Shown: positions 9,669 to 20,382 of the stretch, one piece after another
Layout of the letters: every line of letters starts with the position of its first letter
Position numbering within the stretch: the first letter of the stretch is position 1
Source of the DNA: Streptomyces sp. JHA26
GTDB taxonomy: Bacteria > Actinomycetota > Actinomycetes > Streptomycetales > Streptomycetaceae
Reading direction: 5' to 3'
DNA length: 64,000 nt
Assembly (NCBI RefSeq): GCF_002005565.1
Contig: NZ_BDJC01000028.1
Location: forward strand, 1 to 64,000
Translations under genes and position numbers: made by a program
The notes under the pieces: generated by a model
What the model saw: the letters and a program-made list of their open reading frames with translations, nothing else
Databases searched by the model: none
What the model was told of the DNA's origin: nothing

Positions 9669-9697
9669 CTGACGCGGCCATGACGATGACTTAAGCT
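9669..9697 (+). promoter_or_regulatory. Vegetative-type promoter of the secreted GGT gene
   Basis: CTGACG (9669-9674) and TAAGCT (9692-9697) are separated by 17 bp and match the TTGACr/TAnnnT pattern well. The start codon of the gamma-glutamyltransferase lies 30 bp downstream. Confidence 0.5.
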
Positions 9698-9726
9698 GCC
9701 CGAACGGCCCTTCCCTGGAGGTGCGG

Positions 9727-11529
9727 ATGCGTCGCCCTGTCGCACGGAATCTGACGGTCCTGGCGGTCTCGGCCGCCGTGGTGTCGGTGGGAGCGGCGGC
9801 GCCACCCGCCGCGCAGCACAGACCGGCCTCCCCGAAGACCCCGGTCGCCGCCGGCTACGGCGGGGCCGTCGCCAGCGTCGACCGGGACGCCTCCGCCGCC
9901 GGCATCGAGGTACTGCGCAAGGGCGGCAACGCCGTCGACGCGGCCGTCGCCACCGCCGCCGCGCTCGGTGTCACCGAGCCCTACTCCGCCGGCATCGGCG
10001 GGGGCGGTTACTTCGTCTACTACGACGCCAAGTCCCGTACGGTGCACACCATCGACGGCCGCGAGACCGCGCCGCTGACCGCCGACGAGACCCTGTTCAC
10101 CGAGAACGGCAAGCCGCTCGCCTTCGCCGACGCCGTCACCAGCGGCCTCGCCGTCGGCACCCCCGGCACGCCCGCGACCTGGCAGACGGCCCTCGACAAG
10201 TGGGGCAGCAGGAAGCTCGCCACCGTGCTGGAGCCCGCCGAACGCCTGGCCCGGGGCGGCTTCACCGTCGACGCCACCTTCCGCTCCCAGACCGCCGCCA
10301 ACGAACAGCGGTTCCGCTACTTCCCGGACACCGCCGAGCTGTTCCTGCCGGGCGGCGAACTCCCGGTCGTCGGCTCCACCTTCAAGAACCCCGACCTGGC
10401 CCGCACCTACAAGGAGCTGGGCCGCAAGGGCGTCGACACGCTCTACCACGGCGAGTTGGGCGAGGACGTCGTCGCCACCGTCGACAAGCCGCCCGTCGAC
10501 CCGGACTCCGGCTGGAACGCCCGCCCCGGCGACCTGTCCGCCAAGGACCTCGCGGCGTACGAGGCCGAGCTCCGGGCGCCCACCAGGACCACCTACCGGG
10601 GCCTGGACGTCTACTCGATCGCCCCCTCCTCCTCCGGCGGCACCACGGTCGGCGAGGCCCTGAACATCCTGGAGCGCACCGACCTGTCGAAGGCGAGCGA
10701 GGCCCGCTACCTGCACCGCTTCATCGAGGCCAGCCGCATCGCCTTCGCCGACCGCGGACGCTGGGTGGGCGACCCCGCCTTCGAGGACGTACCGGCGAAG
10801 GAACTGCTCTCGCAGCGGTACGCCGACTCGCGCGCGTGCCTGATCCGGGACGACGCGGTGCTCACCAGCCCGCTCGCGCCCGGCGACCCGAGGCACCCGG
10901 CCCCCTGCGCGGACGGCGGCACGGCGGCGCCGACGACGTACGAGGGCGAGAACACCACGCACCTGACGGTCGCCGACAAGTGGGGCAACGTCGTCGCCTA
11001 CACGCTCACCATCGAGCAGACCGGCGGCAGCGGCATCACCGTGCCCGGCCGGGGCTTCCTGCTCAACAACGAGCTGACCGACTTCTCCTTCGCCCCCGCC
11101 GACCCGGCGGTCCACGACCCGAACCTGCCCGGCCCCGGCAAGCGGCCGCGCTCGTCCATCGCGCCGACGATCGTGCTGGACCGGCACCACGAGCCGGTCG
11201 TGGCGGTCGGGTCGCCCGGCGGCGCGACCATCATCACCACCGTGCTCCAGACCCTGACCGGCTTCCTCGACCGCGGCCTGCCGCTGGTCGACGCGATCGC
11301 CGCACCGCGCGCCAGCCAGCGCAACGCCGACCGGACCGAGCTCGAACCCGGCCTGTACGACAGCGGGGTGCGGGCGGAACTGGAGGCGCTCGGGCACGCG
11401 TTCAAGCCCAACCCGGAGATCGGCGCGGCGACCGGTGTGCAGCGGCTGCCGGACGGCAGGTGGCTGGCCGCCGCCGAGAAGGTACGGCGCGGCGGCGGCT
11501 CGGCCATGGTGGTCAGGCCCGCGCGGTAG
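9727..11529 (+). CDS. ggt: Secreted gamma-glutamyltransferase
   Basis: A 600-residue GGT precursor that would hydrolyse or transfer the gamma-glutamyl group of glutathione-like peptides outside the cell. The N-terminus is an export signal (RRPVARNLTVLAVSAAVVS, followed by alanine-rich sequence). The family N-terminal region GKGGNAVDAAVATAAALGV and GIGGGGYFVYYD are present. Autoprocessing should occur before Thr410 in ENTTHLTVAD, the conserved TTH nucleophile motif. NELTDFSF and GSPGGATI, typical of the small subunit, follow. ATG at 9727 is chosen over a GTG two codons upstream because GGAGG is about 5 nt before the ATG. A separate cytoplasmic-looking paralogue is encoded at 28401-30239. Convergent with the ClpC-type gene with a 6-bp gap. 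Confidence 0.93.
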   Translation: MRRPVARNLTVLAVSAAVVSVGAAAPPAAQHRPASPKTPVAAGYGGAVASVDRDASAAGIEVLRKGGNAVDAAVATAAALGVTEPYSAGIGGGGYFVYYDAKSRTVHTIDGRETAPLTADETLFTENGKPLAFADAVTSGLAVGTPGTPATWQTALDKWGSRKLATVLEPAERLARGGFTVDATFRSQTAANEQRFRYFPDTAELFLPGGELPVVGSTFKNPDLARTYKELGRKGVDTLYHGELGEDVVATVDKPPVDPDSGWNARPGDLSAKDLAAYEAELRAPTRTTYRGLDVYSIAPSSSGGTTVGEALNILERTDLSKASEARYLHRFIEASRIAFADRGRWVGDPAFEDVPAKELLSQRYADSRACLIRDDAVLTSPLAPGDPRHPAPCADGGTAAPTTYEGENTTHLTVADKWGNVVAYTLTIEQTGGSGITVPGRGFLLNNELTDFSFAPADPAVHDPNLPGPGKRPRSSIAPTIVLDRHHEPVVAVGSPGGATIITTVLQTLTGFLDRGLPLVDAIAAPRASQRNADRTELEPGLYDSGVRAELEALGHAFKPNPEIGAATGVQRLPDGRWLAAAEKVRRGGGSAMVVRPAR

Positions 11530-11535
11530 CGCGCG

Positions 11536-14064
<2,529 letters not shown>

Positions 14065-14390
14065 CGTGTACGGACCTCCGCTGCATCGCTGATCGACGTG
14101 CCGGGGCCGGGTAACCCGGTCGGGGCACGGTCATGCCCAACATGACACGTTCTGTTCCACCGGGCATGTCCGGACCCCGAGCGGGCGGACGGCTCCGGGG
14201 GAGTCCCCGGACGCGGAGTGGGGGGTACCGGGGGTGTCCCCGGGTGCGGGGACGGGGCGTACCGGACGCCCCCGGACATGAGGGCGGGGCGCACCCGGAC
14301 CGTCCCCCGGTGTGCGGACGCGTCGCGACGGGGACGGGCCCTCCCCCGGACGGGGCTCCGGGCCGCTCGCCCCGTGTCACGCCCCCGGAG
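14065..14390. other. Hairpin-rich 326-bp intergenic region between the map end and the clpC start
   Basis: No gene seen. Near the clpC start lies the inverted repeat CCGGGTAACCCGG (14107-14119). Further along are two tandem stem-loops, CCGGGG-GAGT-CCCCGG (14195-14210) and CCGGGGG-TGT-CCCCGG (14228-14243), spaced about three helical turns apart. These could be part of the clpC control region or phased secondary structure. All short translated stretches here look like G/C-rich noise. Confidence 0.5.
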
Positions 14391-15167
14391 TCACAGGCCC
14401 TCCCGCGACGTCAGGACGCGCGGTCCCGCCTCCGTGATCGCCACCGTGTGTTCCACGTGGGCGGCCCGGGAGCCGTCGTTCGTGCGCAGGGTCCAGCCGT
14501 CCGGGGCGGGGTGGTAGTCGTCCCGGCCGCTGCCGATCAGCATGGGCTCGATGGCGAGGACCATGCCGTGCCGCAGGGGGAGTCCGCGGCCCGGCCGGCC
14601 CTCGTTGGGCACCCCCGGGTCCTCGTGCATGTGCCGGCCGATGCCGTGGCCGCCGAAGTCCTCCATGATCCCGTAGCCGGCGGCCCGGCACACCGTGCCG
14701 ATGGCGTGCGCGATGTCGCCGATGCGGTTGCCGACGACGGCCGCCCCGATGCCCGCCGCGAGGGCCCGCTCGGCGGTCTCGACGAGCGTGACGTCCGCCG
14801 CCCGCGGGGTGCCCACGACGAAGCTGATCGCCGAGTCGCCGGCCCAGCCGTCCAGCGTCGCGCCGCAGTCGATGGAGACGAGGTCGCCGTCGCGCAGCCG
14901 GTAGCCGTCGGGGATGCCGTGCACGATCGCGTCGTTCACCGACGCGCAGATCACTCCCGGGAAGGGCGTCGGCGCGAAGGAGGGCCGGTAGCCGAGGAAC
15001 GGCGAGCCCGCACCGGCCTCCCGCAGCACCCCGCGTGCCACCGCGTCCAGCTCCAGCAGGGACACGCCCACGTCGGCGGCCTGCCGTACGGCGGTCAGGG
15101 CGCGTGCGACGACCTGGCCGGCCGCGTGCATGGCGTCGATCGATGTGTCCGTCTTCAGTTCCACCAT
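14391..15167 (-). CDS. map: Methionine aminopeptidase type I
   Basis: A 258-residue cytosolic metalloprotease that removes the initiator Met. All five metal ligands can be placed: Asp in SIDCGATLDGW, Asp in AGDSAISF, His in GGHGIGRHMHE, Glu in AIEPML and Glu in HVEHTVAIT. Streptomyces normally carry an essential map in the ribosomal protein region, so this is likely an additional copy (established for the genus; not visible here). The ATG at 15167 has no Shine-Dalgarno sequence; TATAGT (15175-15180, minus strand) sits 7 nt upstream, pointing to leaderless translation. Divergent from a small XRE regulator, with shared operator-like repeats between them. Confidence 0.92.
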   Translation of the reverse strand: MVELKTDTSIDAMHAAGQVVARALTAVRQAADVGVSLLELDAVARGVLREAGAGSPFLGYRPSFAPTPFPGVICASVNDAIVHGIPDGYRLRDGDLVSIDCGATLDGWAGDSAISFVVGTPRAADVTLVETAERALAAGIGAAVVGNRIGDIAHAIGTVCRAAGYGIMEDFGGHGIGRHMHEDPGVPNEGRPGRGLPLRHGMVLAIEPMLIGSGRDDYHPAPDGWTLRTNDGSRAAHVEHTVAITEAGPRVLTSREGL

Positions 15168-15174
15168 GACAATT

Positions 15175-15224
15175 ACTATACCGGTATTTTAATTGGGTCC
15201 GATGTGGGGGACCGGTATTAGAAT
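15175..15224. promoter_or_regulatory. Divergent leaderless promoters of map and XRE gene with twin operator-like repeats
   Basis: The 63-bp gap is strikingly A/T-rich for this genome. The sequence ACCGGTATT occurs twice in the same orientation, at 15180-15188 and 15211-15219, 31 bp apart (three helical turns). The first lies within the palindrome TACCGGTA (15179-15186). One copy abuts the minus-strand -10 hexamer TATAGT (15175-15180) of map. The other overlaps the plus-strand -10 TAGAAT (15219-15224) of the XRE gene. Each hexamer is 6-7 nt from its start codon. Binding by the XRE protein is an inference from position. Confidence 0.6.
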
Positions 15225-15230
15225 GACGCC

Positions 15231-15482
15231 ATGGTGCGCACACCCCTGACCCCCGAAGAGCGCGAGCGCGGCGAGCGGCTCGGGCTGCTGCTGCGCGCCG
15301 CGCGCGGCGAGCGGAGCATGACCGAGGTCGCGGCCGAGGCCGGCATCTCCGCCGAGACCCTCCGCAAGATCGAGACCGGCCGCGCGCCGACCCCGGCGTT
15401 CTTCACGGTGGCGGCGCTGGCCCGCGCGCTGGGACTGTCCATGGACGAGCTGGCGGGACGGTGCACGCCGATCGCGATCTGA
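15231..15482 (+). CDS. Small XRE-family helix-turn-helix regulator
   Basis: An 83-residue Cro/C1-type DNA-binding protein with the complete HTH: MTEVAAEAGISAETLRKIE (about residues 30-48), followed by TVAALARALGLSMDELAG. There is no ligand or enzyme domain. It has no ribosome binding site; the TAGAAT hexamer ends 6 nt before the ATG, so the mRNA is probably leaderless. It is divergent from map. Two copies of ACCGGTATT next to the two -10 elements make it a good candidate for an autoregulator that also controls map (inference). Confidence 0.85.
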   Translation: MVRTPLTPEERERGERLGLLLRAARGERSMTEVAAEAGISAETLRKIETGRAPTPAFFTVAALARALGLSMDELAGRCTPIAI

Positions 15483-15603
15483 GGAGCGCACCAGCCGCCC
15501 CGTGAGCCCCACCGCTCACCCAGCGGAGTGCGAATGGCGCTCGACACCGCGTCGTGGCGACGATGCTCTTGGCAAGCCCCTCCGGCCGGGCATACCTTCG
15601 TCC

Positions 15604-15631
15604 CTCTACGTCCTGCTCTACGGGCGTAGAG
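15604..15631. promoter_or_regulatory. Operator-like palindrome with an extra half-site upstream of beta-ureidopropionase
   Basis: CTCTACG-GG-CGTAGAG (15616-15631) is a perfect 16-bp inverted repeat. An additional direct half-site CTCTACG lies at 15604-15610, 12 bp from the next. It sits 30 bp before the first gene of the ureide catabolic cluster. The 2-bp centre would suit a dimeric GntR- or MarR-sized regulator. No regulator gene for it is identifiable in the cluster. Confidence 0.5.
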
Positions 15632-15660
15632 GCTCTGACGTCGCGTCGAAGGAGCAGCTC

Positions 15661-16503
15661 ATGGCCCACGTCGTACGTGCCGCTCTGGTCCAGGCCACCT
15701 GGACCGGCGACACCGAGTCCATGGTGGCGAAGCACGAGGAGCACGCCCGCGAGGCCGCCCGGCAGGGTGCCCAGGTCATCGGCTTCCAGGAAGTCTTCAA
15801 CGCCCCCTACTTCTGCCAGGTCCAGGACCCCGAGCACTACCGCTGGGCCGAGCCCGTGCCCGACGGCCCCACCACCCGCCGCATGCAGGCCCTCGCCCGC
15901 GAGACCGGCATGGTGATCGTCGTCCCCGTCTTCGAGATCGAGCAGTCCGGCTTCTACTACAACACCGCGGCCGTGATCGACGCCGACGGCACCGTCCTCG
16001 GCACCTACCGCAAGCACCACATCCCCCAGGTCGAGGGCTTCTGGGAGAAGTTCTACTTCCGCCCCGGCAACCTCGGCTGGCCCGTCTTCGACACGGCCGT
16101 CGGCAAGATCGGCGTCTACATCTGCTACGACCGGCACTTCCCCGAGGGCTGGCGCCAACTCGGCCTCGGCGGCGCCCAGCTGGTCTACAACCCCTCCGCC
16201 ACCCACCGCGGCCTCTCCGCCCACCTGTGGCAGCTCGAACAGCCCGCGGCGGCCGTCGCCAACGAGTACTTCGTCGCCGCGATCAACCGGGTCGGGCAGG
16301 AGGAGTACGGCGACAACGACTTCTACGGGACGTCGTACTTCGTCGACCCGCGCGGCCGGTTCGTCGGCGACGTGGCCAGCGACACCAAGGAGGAACTCGT
16401 CGTCCGCGACCTGGACTTCGACCTCATCGAGCAGGTGCGGCAGCAGTGGGCCTTCTACCGCGACCGCCGCCCCGACGCCTACGAAGGGCTGGTGCGGCCG
16501 TGA
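15661..16503 (+). CDS. Beta-ureidopropionase / N-carbamoyl amino acid amidohydrolase (nitrilase superfamily)
   Basis: A 280-residue cytosolic carbon-nitrogen hydrolase that should release CO2 and ammonia from N-carbamoyl-beta-alanine or a related carbamoyl amino acid. The nitrilase triad is visible: Glu in QVIGFQEVFNAPYF (about residue 43), Lys in GTYRKHHIP (about 118) and Cys155 in YICYDRHFPEGW. The start ATG at 15661 follows AAGGAG by 7 nt. It overlaps the aminotransferase start by four bases (GTGA) and precedes dihydropyrimidinase. This order makes steps 2-4 of reductive pyrimidine (or hydantoin) degradation the best assignment. Specificity for D-carbamoyl amino acids cannot be excluded. 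Confidence 0.88.
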   Translation: MAHVVRAALVQATWTGDTESMVAKHEEHAREAARQGAQVIGFQEVFNAPYFCQVQDPEHYRWAEPVPDGPTTRRMQALARETGMVIVVPVFEIEQSGFYYNTAAVIDADGTVLGTYRKHHIPQVEGFWEKFYFRPGNLGWPVFDTAVGKIGVYICYDRHFPEGWRQLGLGGAQLVYNPSATHRGLSAHLWQLEQPAAAVANEYFVAAINRVGQEEYGDNDFYGTSYFVDPRGRFVGDVASDTKEELVVRDLDFDLIEQVRQQWAFYRDRRPDAYEGLVRP

Positions 16504-17783
16504 CCAAGGACCTCTTCGCCCGTCACCGCGCCGTCCTGCCCGACTGGCTCGCCCTCTACTACGAGGACCCGCTGGAGATCACCCACGGTGAGGGCCGGCA
16601 CGTCTGGGACTCCGCCGGCAACAAGTACCTCGACTTCTTCGGCGGCATCCTCACCACGATGACCGCGCACGCCCTGCCCGAGGTGACCAAGGCGGTGAGC
16701 GAGCAGGCCGGGCGGATCATCCACTCGTCCACGCTCTACCTCGACCGGCCCATGGTCGAACTCGCCGAACGCGTCGCCCAGGTGTCCGGCATCCCCGACC
16801 CGCGCGTCTTCTTCACCACCTCCGGTACCGAGGCCAACGACACCGCCCTGCTCCTCGCCACCACCTACCGGCGCAGCAACACGATCCTGGCGATGCGCAA
16901 CAGCTACCACGGCCGCTCCTTCAGCGCCGTCGGCGTCACCGGCAACCGCGGCTGGTCCCCGACCTCGCTGTCCCCGCTCCAGACGCTGTACGTGCACGGC
17001 GGCGTGCGCACCCGAGGACCCTACGCCCACCTGGACGACCGCGACTTCATCGACGCCTGCGTCGCCGACCTGAAGGACGTCCTCGGCCACACCCGCCCGC
17101 CGGCCGCGCTGATCGCCGAACCCGTCCAGGGCGTCGGCGGCTTCACCTCCCCGCCCGACGGCCTGTACGCCGCCTTCCGCGAGGTGCTGCACGAACGGGG
17201 CGTCCTGTGGATCGCCGACGAGGTGCAGACCGGCTGGGGCCGCACCGGCGAGCACTTCTGGGGCTGGCAGGCCCACGGACGCAGCGGCCCGCCCGACATC
17301 GTGACCTTCGCCAAGGGCATCGGCAACGGCATGTCGATCGGCGGCGTCATCGCCCGCGCCGAGATCATGAACTGCCTGGACGCCAACAGCATCTCCACCT
17401 TCGGCGGCACCCAGGTCACCATGGCGGCCGGCCTCTCCAACCTCACCTACCTGCTGGAGCACGACCTCCAGGGCAACGCCCGCCGCGTCGGCGGCATGCT
17501 CATCCAACGGCTGCGGGCCGCCGCCGCCCAGGTGCCGCACGTGCGGGAGGTGCGCGGGCGCGGGCTGATGATCGGCGTCGAGCTGACCCGGCCCGGCACC
17601 GACGAGGCCGCCCCCGAGGCGGCGTCCGCCGTCCTGGAGGAGGCCCGCGCGGGCGGACTGCTCATCGGCAAGGGCGGCGGCCACGACACCAGCGTCCTGC
17701 GCATCGCCCCGCCGATGTCCCTCACCGTCGCGGAGGCCGAGGAGGGCGCCGCGATCCTCGAACGCGCCCTGCGCAGCCTGTGA
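16500..17783 (+). CDS. Class III PLP aminotransferase (probable beta-alanine/omega-amino acid transaminase)
   Basis: A 427-residue fold-type I PLP enzyme. Landmarks: TTSGTEANDTALLLA (phosphate-binding Gly/Thr loop), NSYHGRSFSAVGVTG, LIAEPVQGVGGF, IADEVQTGWGRTG (Asp to the PLP nitrogen) and the Schiff-base Lys272 in TFAKGIGNGMSIGG. The GTG start at 16500 overlaps the beta-ureidopropionase stop (GTGA), so the two are co-translated. In that context the likely substrate is beta-alanine or beta-aminoisobutyrate formed by the previous enzyme, giving a semialdehyde. Sequence also resembles the alanine-glyoxylate aminotransferase 2 group, so the amino acceptor is uncertain. Confidence 0.86.
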   Translation: MTKDLFARHRAVLPDWLALYYEDPLEITHGEGRHVWDSAGNKYLDFFGGILTTMTAHALPEVTKAVSEQAGRIIHSSTLYLDRPMVELAERVAQVSGIPDPRVFFTTSGTEANDTALLLATTYRRSNTILAMRNSYHGRSFSAVGVTGNRGWSPTSLSPLQTLYVHGGVRTRGPYAHLDDRDFIDACVADLKDVLGHTRPPAALIAEPVQGVGGFTSPPDGLYAAFREVLHERGVLWIADEVQTGWGRTGEHFWGWQAHGRSGPPDIVTFAKGIGNGMSIGGVIARAEIMNCLDANSISTFGGTQVTMAAGLSNLTYLLEHDLQGNARRVGGMLIQRLRAAAAQVPHVREVRGRGLMIGVELTRPGTDEAAPEAASAVLEEARAGGLLIGKGGGHDTSVLRIAPPMSLTVAEAEEGAAILERALRSL

Positions 17784-17913
17784 CGGCCGCGAGCCGGACC
17801 GGACGGGCCGCCTGAGGCCCGCCGACCGCCGACGGTCCTCCCGCGACCGGACACCGGGCTCCCGCCCCAGCTGACCGTGCCGTGACCGACCGCTCCTGAC
17901 AGGAGGGACCAGC

Positions 17914-19317
17914 ATGAGCAGCCGTACCGTCATCCGCGGTGGCCTCGTCGTCACCGCGTCCGACGAGACGCACGCCGACGTCCTGATCGAGGACGGGCGC
18001 GTCGCCGCCCTCGCCGCGACCGGCACCCCGGCCGCCGGGGCCTTCACCGCCGAGAGGGTGATCGACGCGAGCGGCAAGTACGTGATCCCGGGCGGCGTCG
18101 ACGGCCACACCCACATGGAGATGCCCTTCGGCGGCACCTACGCCGCGGACACCTTCGAGACCGGCACCCGGGCCGCCGCCTGGGGCGGCACGACCACGAT
18201 CGTCGACTTCGCGATCCAGAGCACCGGCCGCTCCCTGCGCGAGGGCCTGGACGCCTGGCACGCCAAGGCCGAGGGCAACTGCGCGATCGACTACGGCTTC
18301 CACATGATCGTCTCCGACGTGAACCAGGAGACGCTCAAGGAGATGGACCTGCTGGTGGAGGAGGGGGTGACCTCCTTCAAGCAGTTCATGGCCTACCCGG
18401 GCGTCTTCTACTCCGACGACGGCCAGATCCTGCGCGCCATGCAGCGCTGCGCCGAGAACGGCGGCCTGATCATGATGCACGCCGAGAACGGCATCGCGAT
18501 CGACGTGCTGGTGGAGCAGGCCCTCGCACGCGGCGAGACCGACCCCCGCTATCACGGGGAGGTGCGCAAGGCCCTGCTGGAGGCCGAGGCCACCCACCGC
18601 GCCATCAGGCTCGCGCAGGTCGCGGGCGCCCCGCTCTACGTCGTGCACGTCTCCGCGATCGAGGCGGTCGCCGAGCTGGCCCGGGCGCGCGACGAGGGGC
18701 TGCCCGTCTTCGGCGAGACCTGCCCGCAGTACCTGTTCCTGTCCACCGACAACCTCGCCGAACCGGACTTCGAGGGCGCCAAGTACGTGTGCAGCACGCC
18801 GCTGCGCCCGCGCGAGCACCAGGCGGCCCTGTGGAGGGGCCTGCGGACCAACGACCTCCAGGTGGTCTCCACCGACCACTGCCCCTTCTGCTTCACCGGC
18901 CAGAAGGAACTGGGCCGCGGCGACTTCTCCAAGATCCCCAACGGCATGCCGGGCGTCGAGAACCGCATGGACCTGCTCCACCAGGCCGTCGTCGACGGGC
19001 ACATCAGCCGGCGCCGCTGGATCGAGATCGCCTGCGCCACCCCGGCCCGCATGTTCGGCCTGTACCCGAAGAAGGGCACCCTCGCGCCCGGCGCCGACGC
19101 CGACGTCGTCGTCTACGACCCGCACGCCGAACAGGTCCTGTCCGCCGAGACCCACCACATGAACGTCGACTACTCGGCCTACGAGGGCAAGCGGATCACC
19201 GGCCGCGTCGAGACCGTCCTCTCGCGCGGCGAACCGGTCGTCACCGCGCGGGAGTACACCGGACGCAAGGGCCACGGCGTCTACACCCCGCGCTCCACCT
19301 GCCAGTACCTGAACTAG
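17914..19317 (+). CDS. hydA: Dihydropyrimidinase (D-hydantoinase)
   Basis: A 467-residue cyclic amidohydrolase opening the ring of dihydrouracil, dihydrothymine or 5-substituted hydantoins. Metal ligands: His65 and His67 in DGHTHMEMPFGG, carboxylated Lys156 in TSFKQFMAYPGVF, His in IMMHAENGIAID, His in YVVHVSAIEAV and Asp in STDHCPFCF. It begins 130 bp after the aminotransferase with a strong AGGAGGG site. With the upstream beta-ureidopropionase it completes a two-step hydrolysis to the beta-amino acid. No dihydropyrimidine dehydrogenase is nearby, so the physiological substrate may be an imported hydantoin or dihydropyrimidine. Confidence 0.92.
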   Translation: MSSRTVIRGGLVVTASDETHADVLIEDGRVAALAATGTPAAGAFTAERVIDASGKYVIPGGVDGHTHMEMPFGGTYAADTFETGTRAAAWGGTTTIVDFAIQSTGRSLREGLDAWHAKAEGNCAIDYGFHMIVSDVNQETLKEMDLLVEEGVTSFKQFMAYPGVFYSDDGQILRAMQRCAENGGLIMMHAENGIAIDVLVEQALARGETDPRYHGEVRKALLEAEATHRAIRLAQVAGAPLYVVHVSAIEAVAELARARDEGLPVFGETCPQYLFLSTDNLAEPDFEGAKYVCSTPLRPREHQAALWRGLRTNDLQVVSTDHCPFCFTGQKELGRGDFSKIPNGMPGVENRMDLLHQAVVDGHISRRRWIEIACATPARMFGLYPKKGTLAPGADADVVVYDPHAEQVLSAETHHMNVDYSAYEGKRITGRVETVLSRGEPVVTAREYTGRKGHGVYTPRSTCQYLN

Positions 19318-19328
19318 GAGCGGTGCCC

Positions 19329-20330
19329 ATGGACTTCGGACTCGTCCTGCAGACCGACCCGCCGGCCTCCCGCGTCGTCGACCTGATGCAACGCGCCGAA
19401 CGCAACGGGTTCACGCACGGCTGGACCTTCGACTCCGCCGTGCTGTGGCAGGAGCCGTTCGTGATCTACAGCCAGATCCTGGCCCGCACCACGAAGCTGA
19501 GGATCGGCACGATGGTCACCAACCCGGGCACCCGCACCTGGGAGGTGACCGCGTCCACCTTCGCCACCCTCAACGACATGTACGGCAACCGCACCGTCTG
19601 CGGCATCGGCCGCGGCGACTCCGCGATGCGGGTGGCCGGACGCAGACCCGGCACCCTGGCCCGCCTGGGCGAGGCGATCGACGTGATCCGCGACCTCGCC
19701 GAGGGACGCGAGGCCGAGGTCGACGGACGGCCGCTGCGGATCCCGTGGGTGCGGGACGGGAAGCTGCCCGTCTGGATGGCGGCGTACGGGCCGAAGGCAC
19801 TCGCCCTCGCCGGACGGAAGGCCGACGGCTTCATCCTCCAGCTCGCGGACCCGTACCTGACCGAGTGGATGGTGAAGGCCGTACGCACCGCGGCCGCGGA
19901 GGCGGGACGCGACCCCGCCTCCGTCACCGTCTGCGTCGCCGCCCCGGCGTACGTCGGCGACGACCTGGCGCACGCCCGCGAGCAGTGCCGCTGGTTCGGC
20001 GGCATGGTCGGCAACCACGTCGCCGACCTGGTCGCCCGATACGGCGAGCACTCGGACCTGGTCCCCGAGGCGCTGACGTCGTACATCAAGGAGCGGCACG
20101 GCTACGACTACAGCCATCACGGACGGGCCGGCAACCCGTCCACGGACTTCGTCCCCGACGAGATCGTCGACCGGTTCTGCCTGCTGGGCCCGGTCGAGGC
20201 GCACATCGAGAAGCTGCGGACGCTGCGCGAGCTGGGCGTCGACCAGTTCGCCGTCTACGACATGCACGACGCCCAGGAGGCGACGATCGACGCGTACGGC
20301 GCGGAGGTCATCCCGGCGCTCGACCGCTGA
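19329..20330 (+). CDS. LLM-class F420-dependent oxidoreductase (TIGR03842-like)
   Basis: A 333-residue bacterial-luciferase-fold oxidoreductase. Typical features are MDFGLVLQTDPP at the start, the strand-loop RIGTMVTNPGTRTWEV, FATLNDMYGNRTVCGIGRG and LPVWMAAYGPKALALAG. It begins 11 bp after the dihydropyrimidinase stop, with GGAG overlapping that stop codon, so it is in the same operon. Conserved linkage of this subfamily to dihydropyrimidinase is something I recall rather than can show. It could provide a redox step acting on the ring or on the semialdehyde. Whether it uses F420 or FMN cannot be read from sequence alone. Confidence 0.82.
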   Translation: MDFGLVLQTDPPASRVVDLMQRAERNGFTHGWTFDSAVLWQEPFVIYSQILARTTKLRIGTMVTNPGTRTWEVTASTFATLNDMYGNRTVCGIGRGDSAMRVAGRRPGTLARLGEAIDVIRDLAEGREAEVDGRPLRIPWVRDGKLPVWMAAYGPKALALAGRKADGFILQLADPYLTEWMVKAVRTAAAEAGRDPASVTVCVAAPAYVGDDLAHAREQCRWFGGMVGNHVADLVARYGEHSDLVPEALTSYIKERHGYDYSHHGRAGNPSTDFVPDEIVDRFCLLGPVEAHIEKLRTLRELGVDQFAVYDMHDAQEATIDAYGAEVIPALDR

Positions 20331-20382
20331 CGGGCGCCTCGTGACCGGTACCCCTGCCGACGGGCACGCCCCCGACCGCGAC

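Noticed and set aside
9487..9681. A 64-codon minus-strand frame between the hemerythrin and GGT genes.
   Set aside because: Composition is Arg/Pro/Gly-rich, no ribosome binding site or family resemblance, and it overlaps the GGT promoter region.
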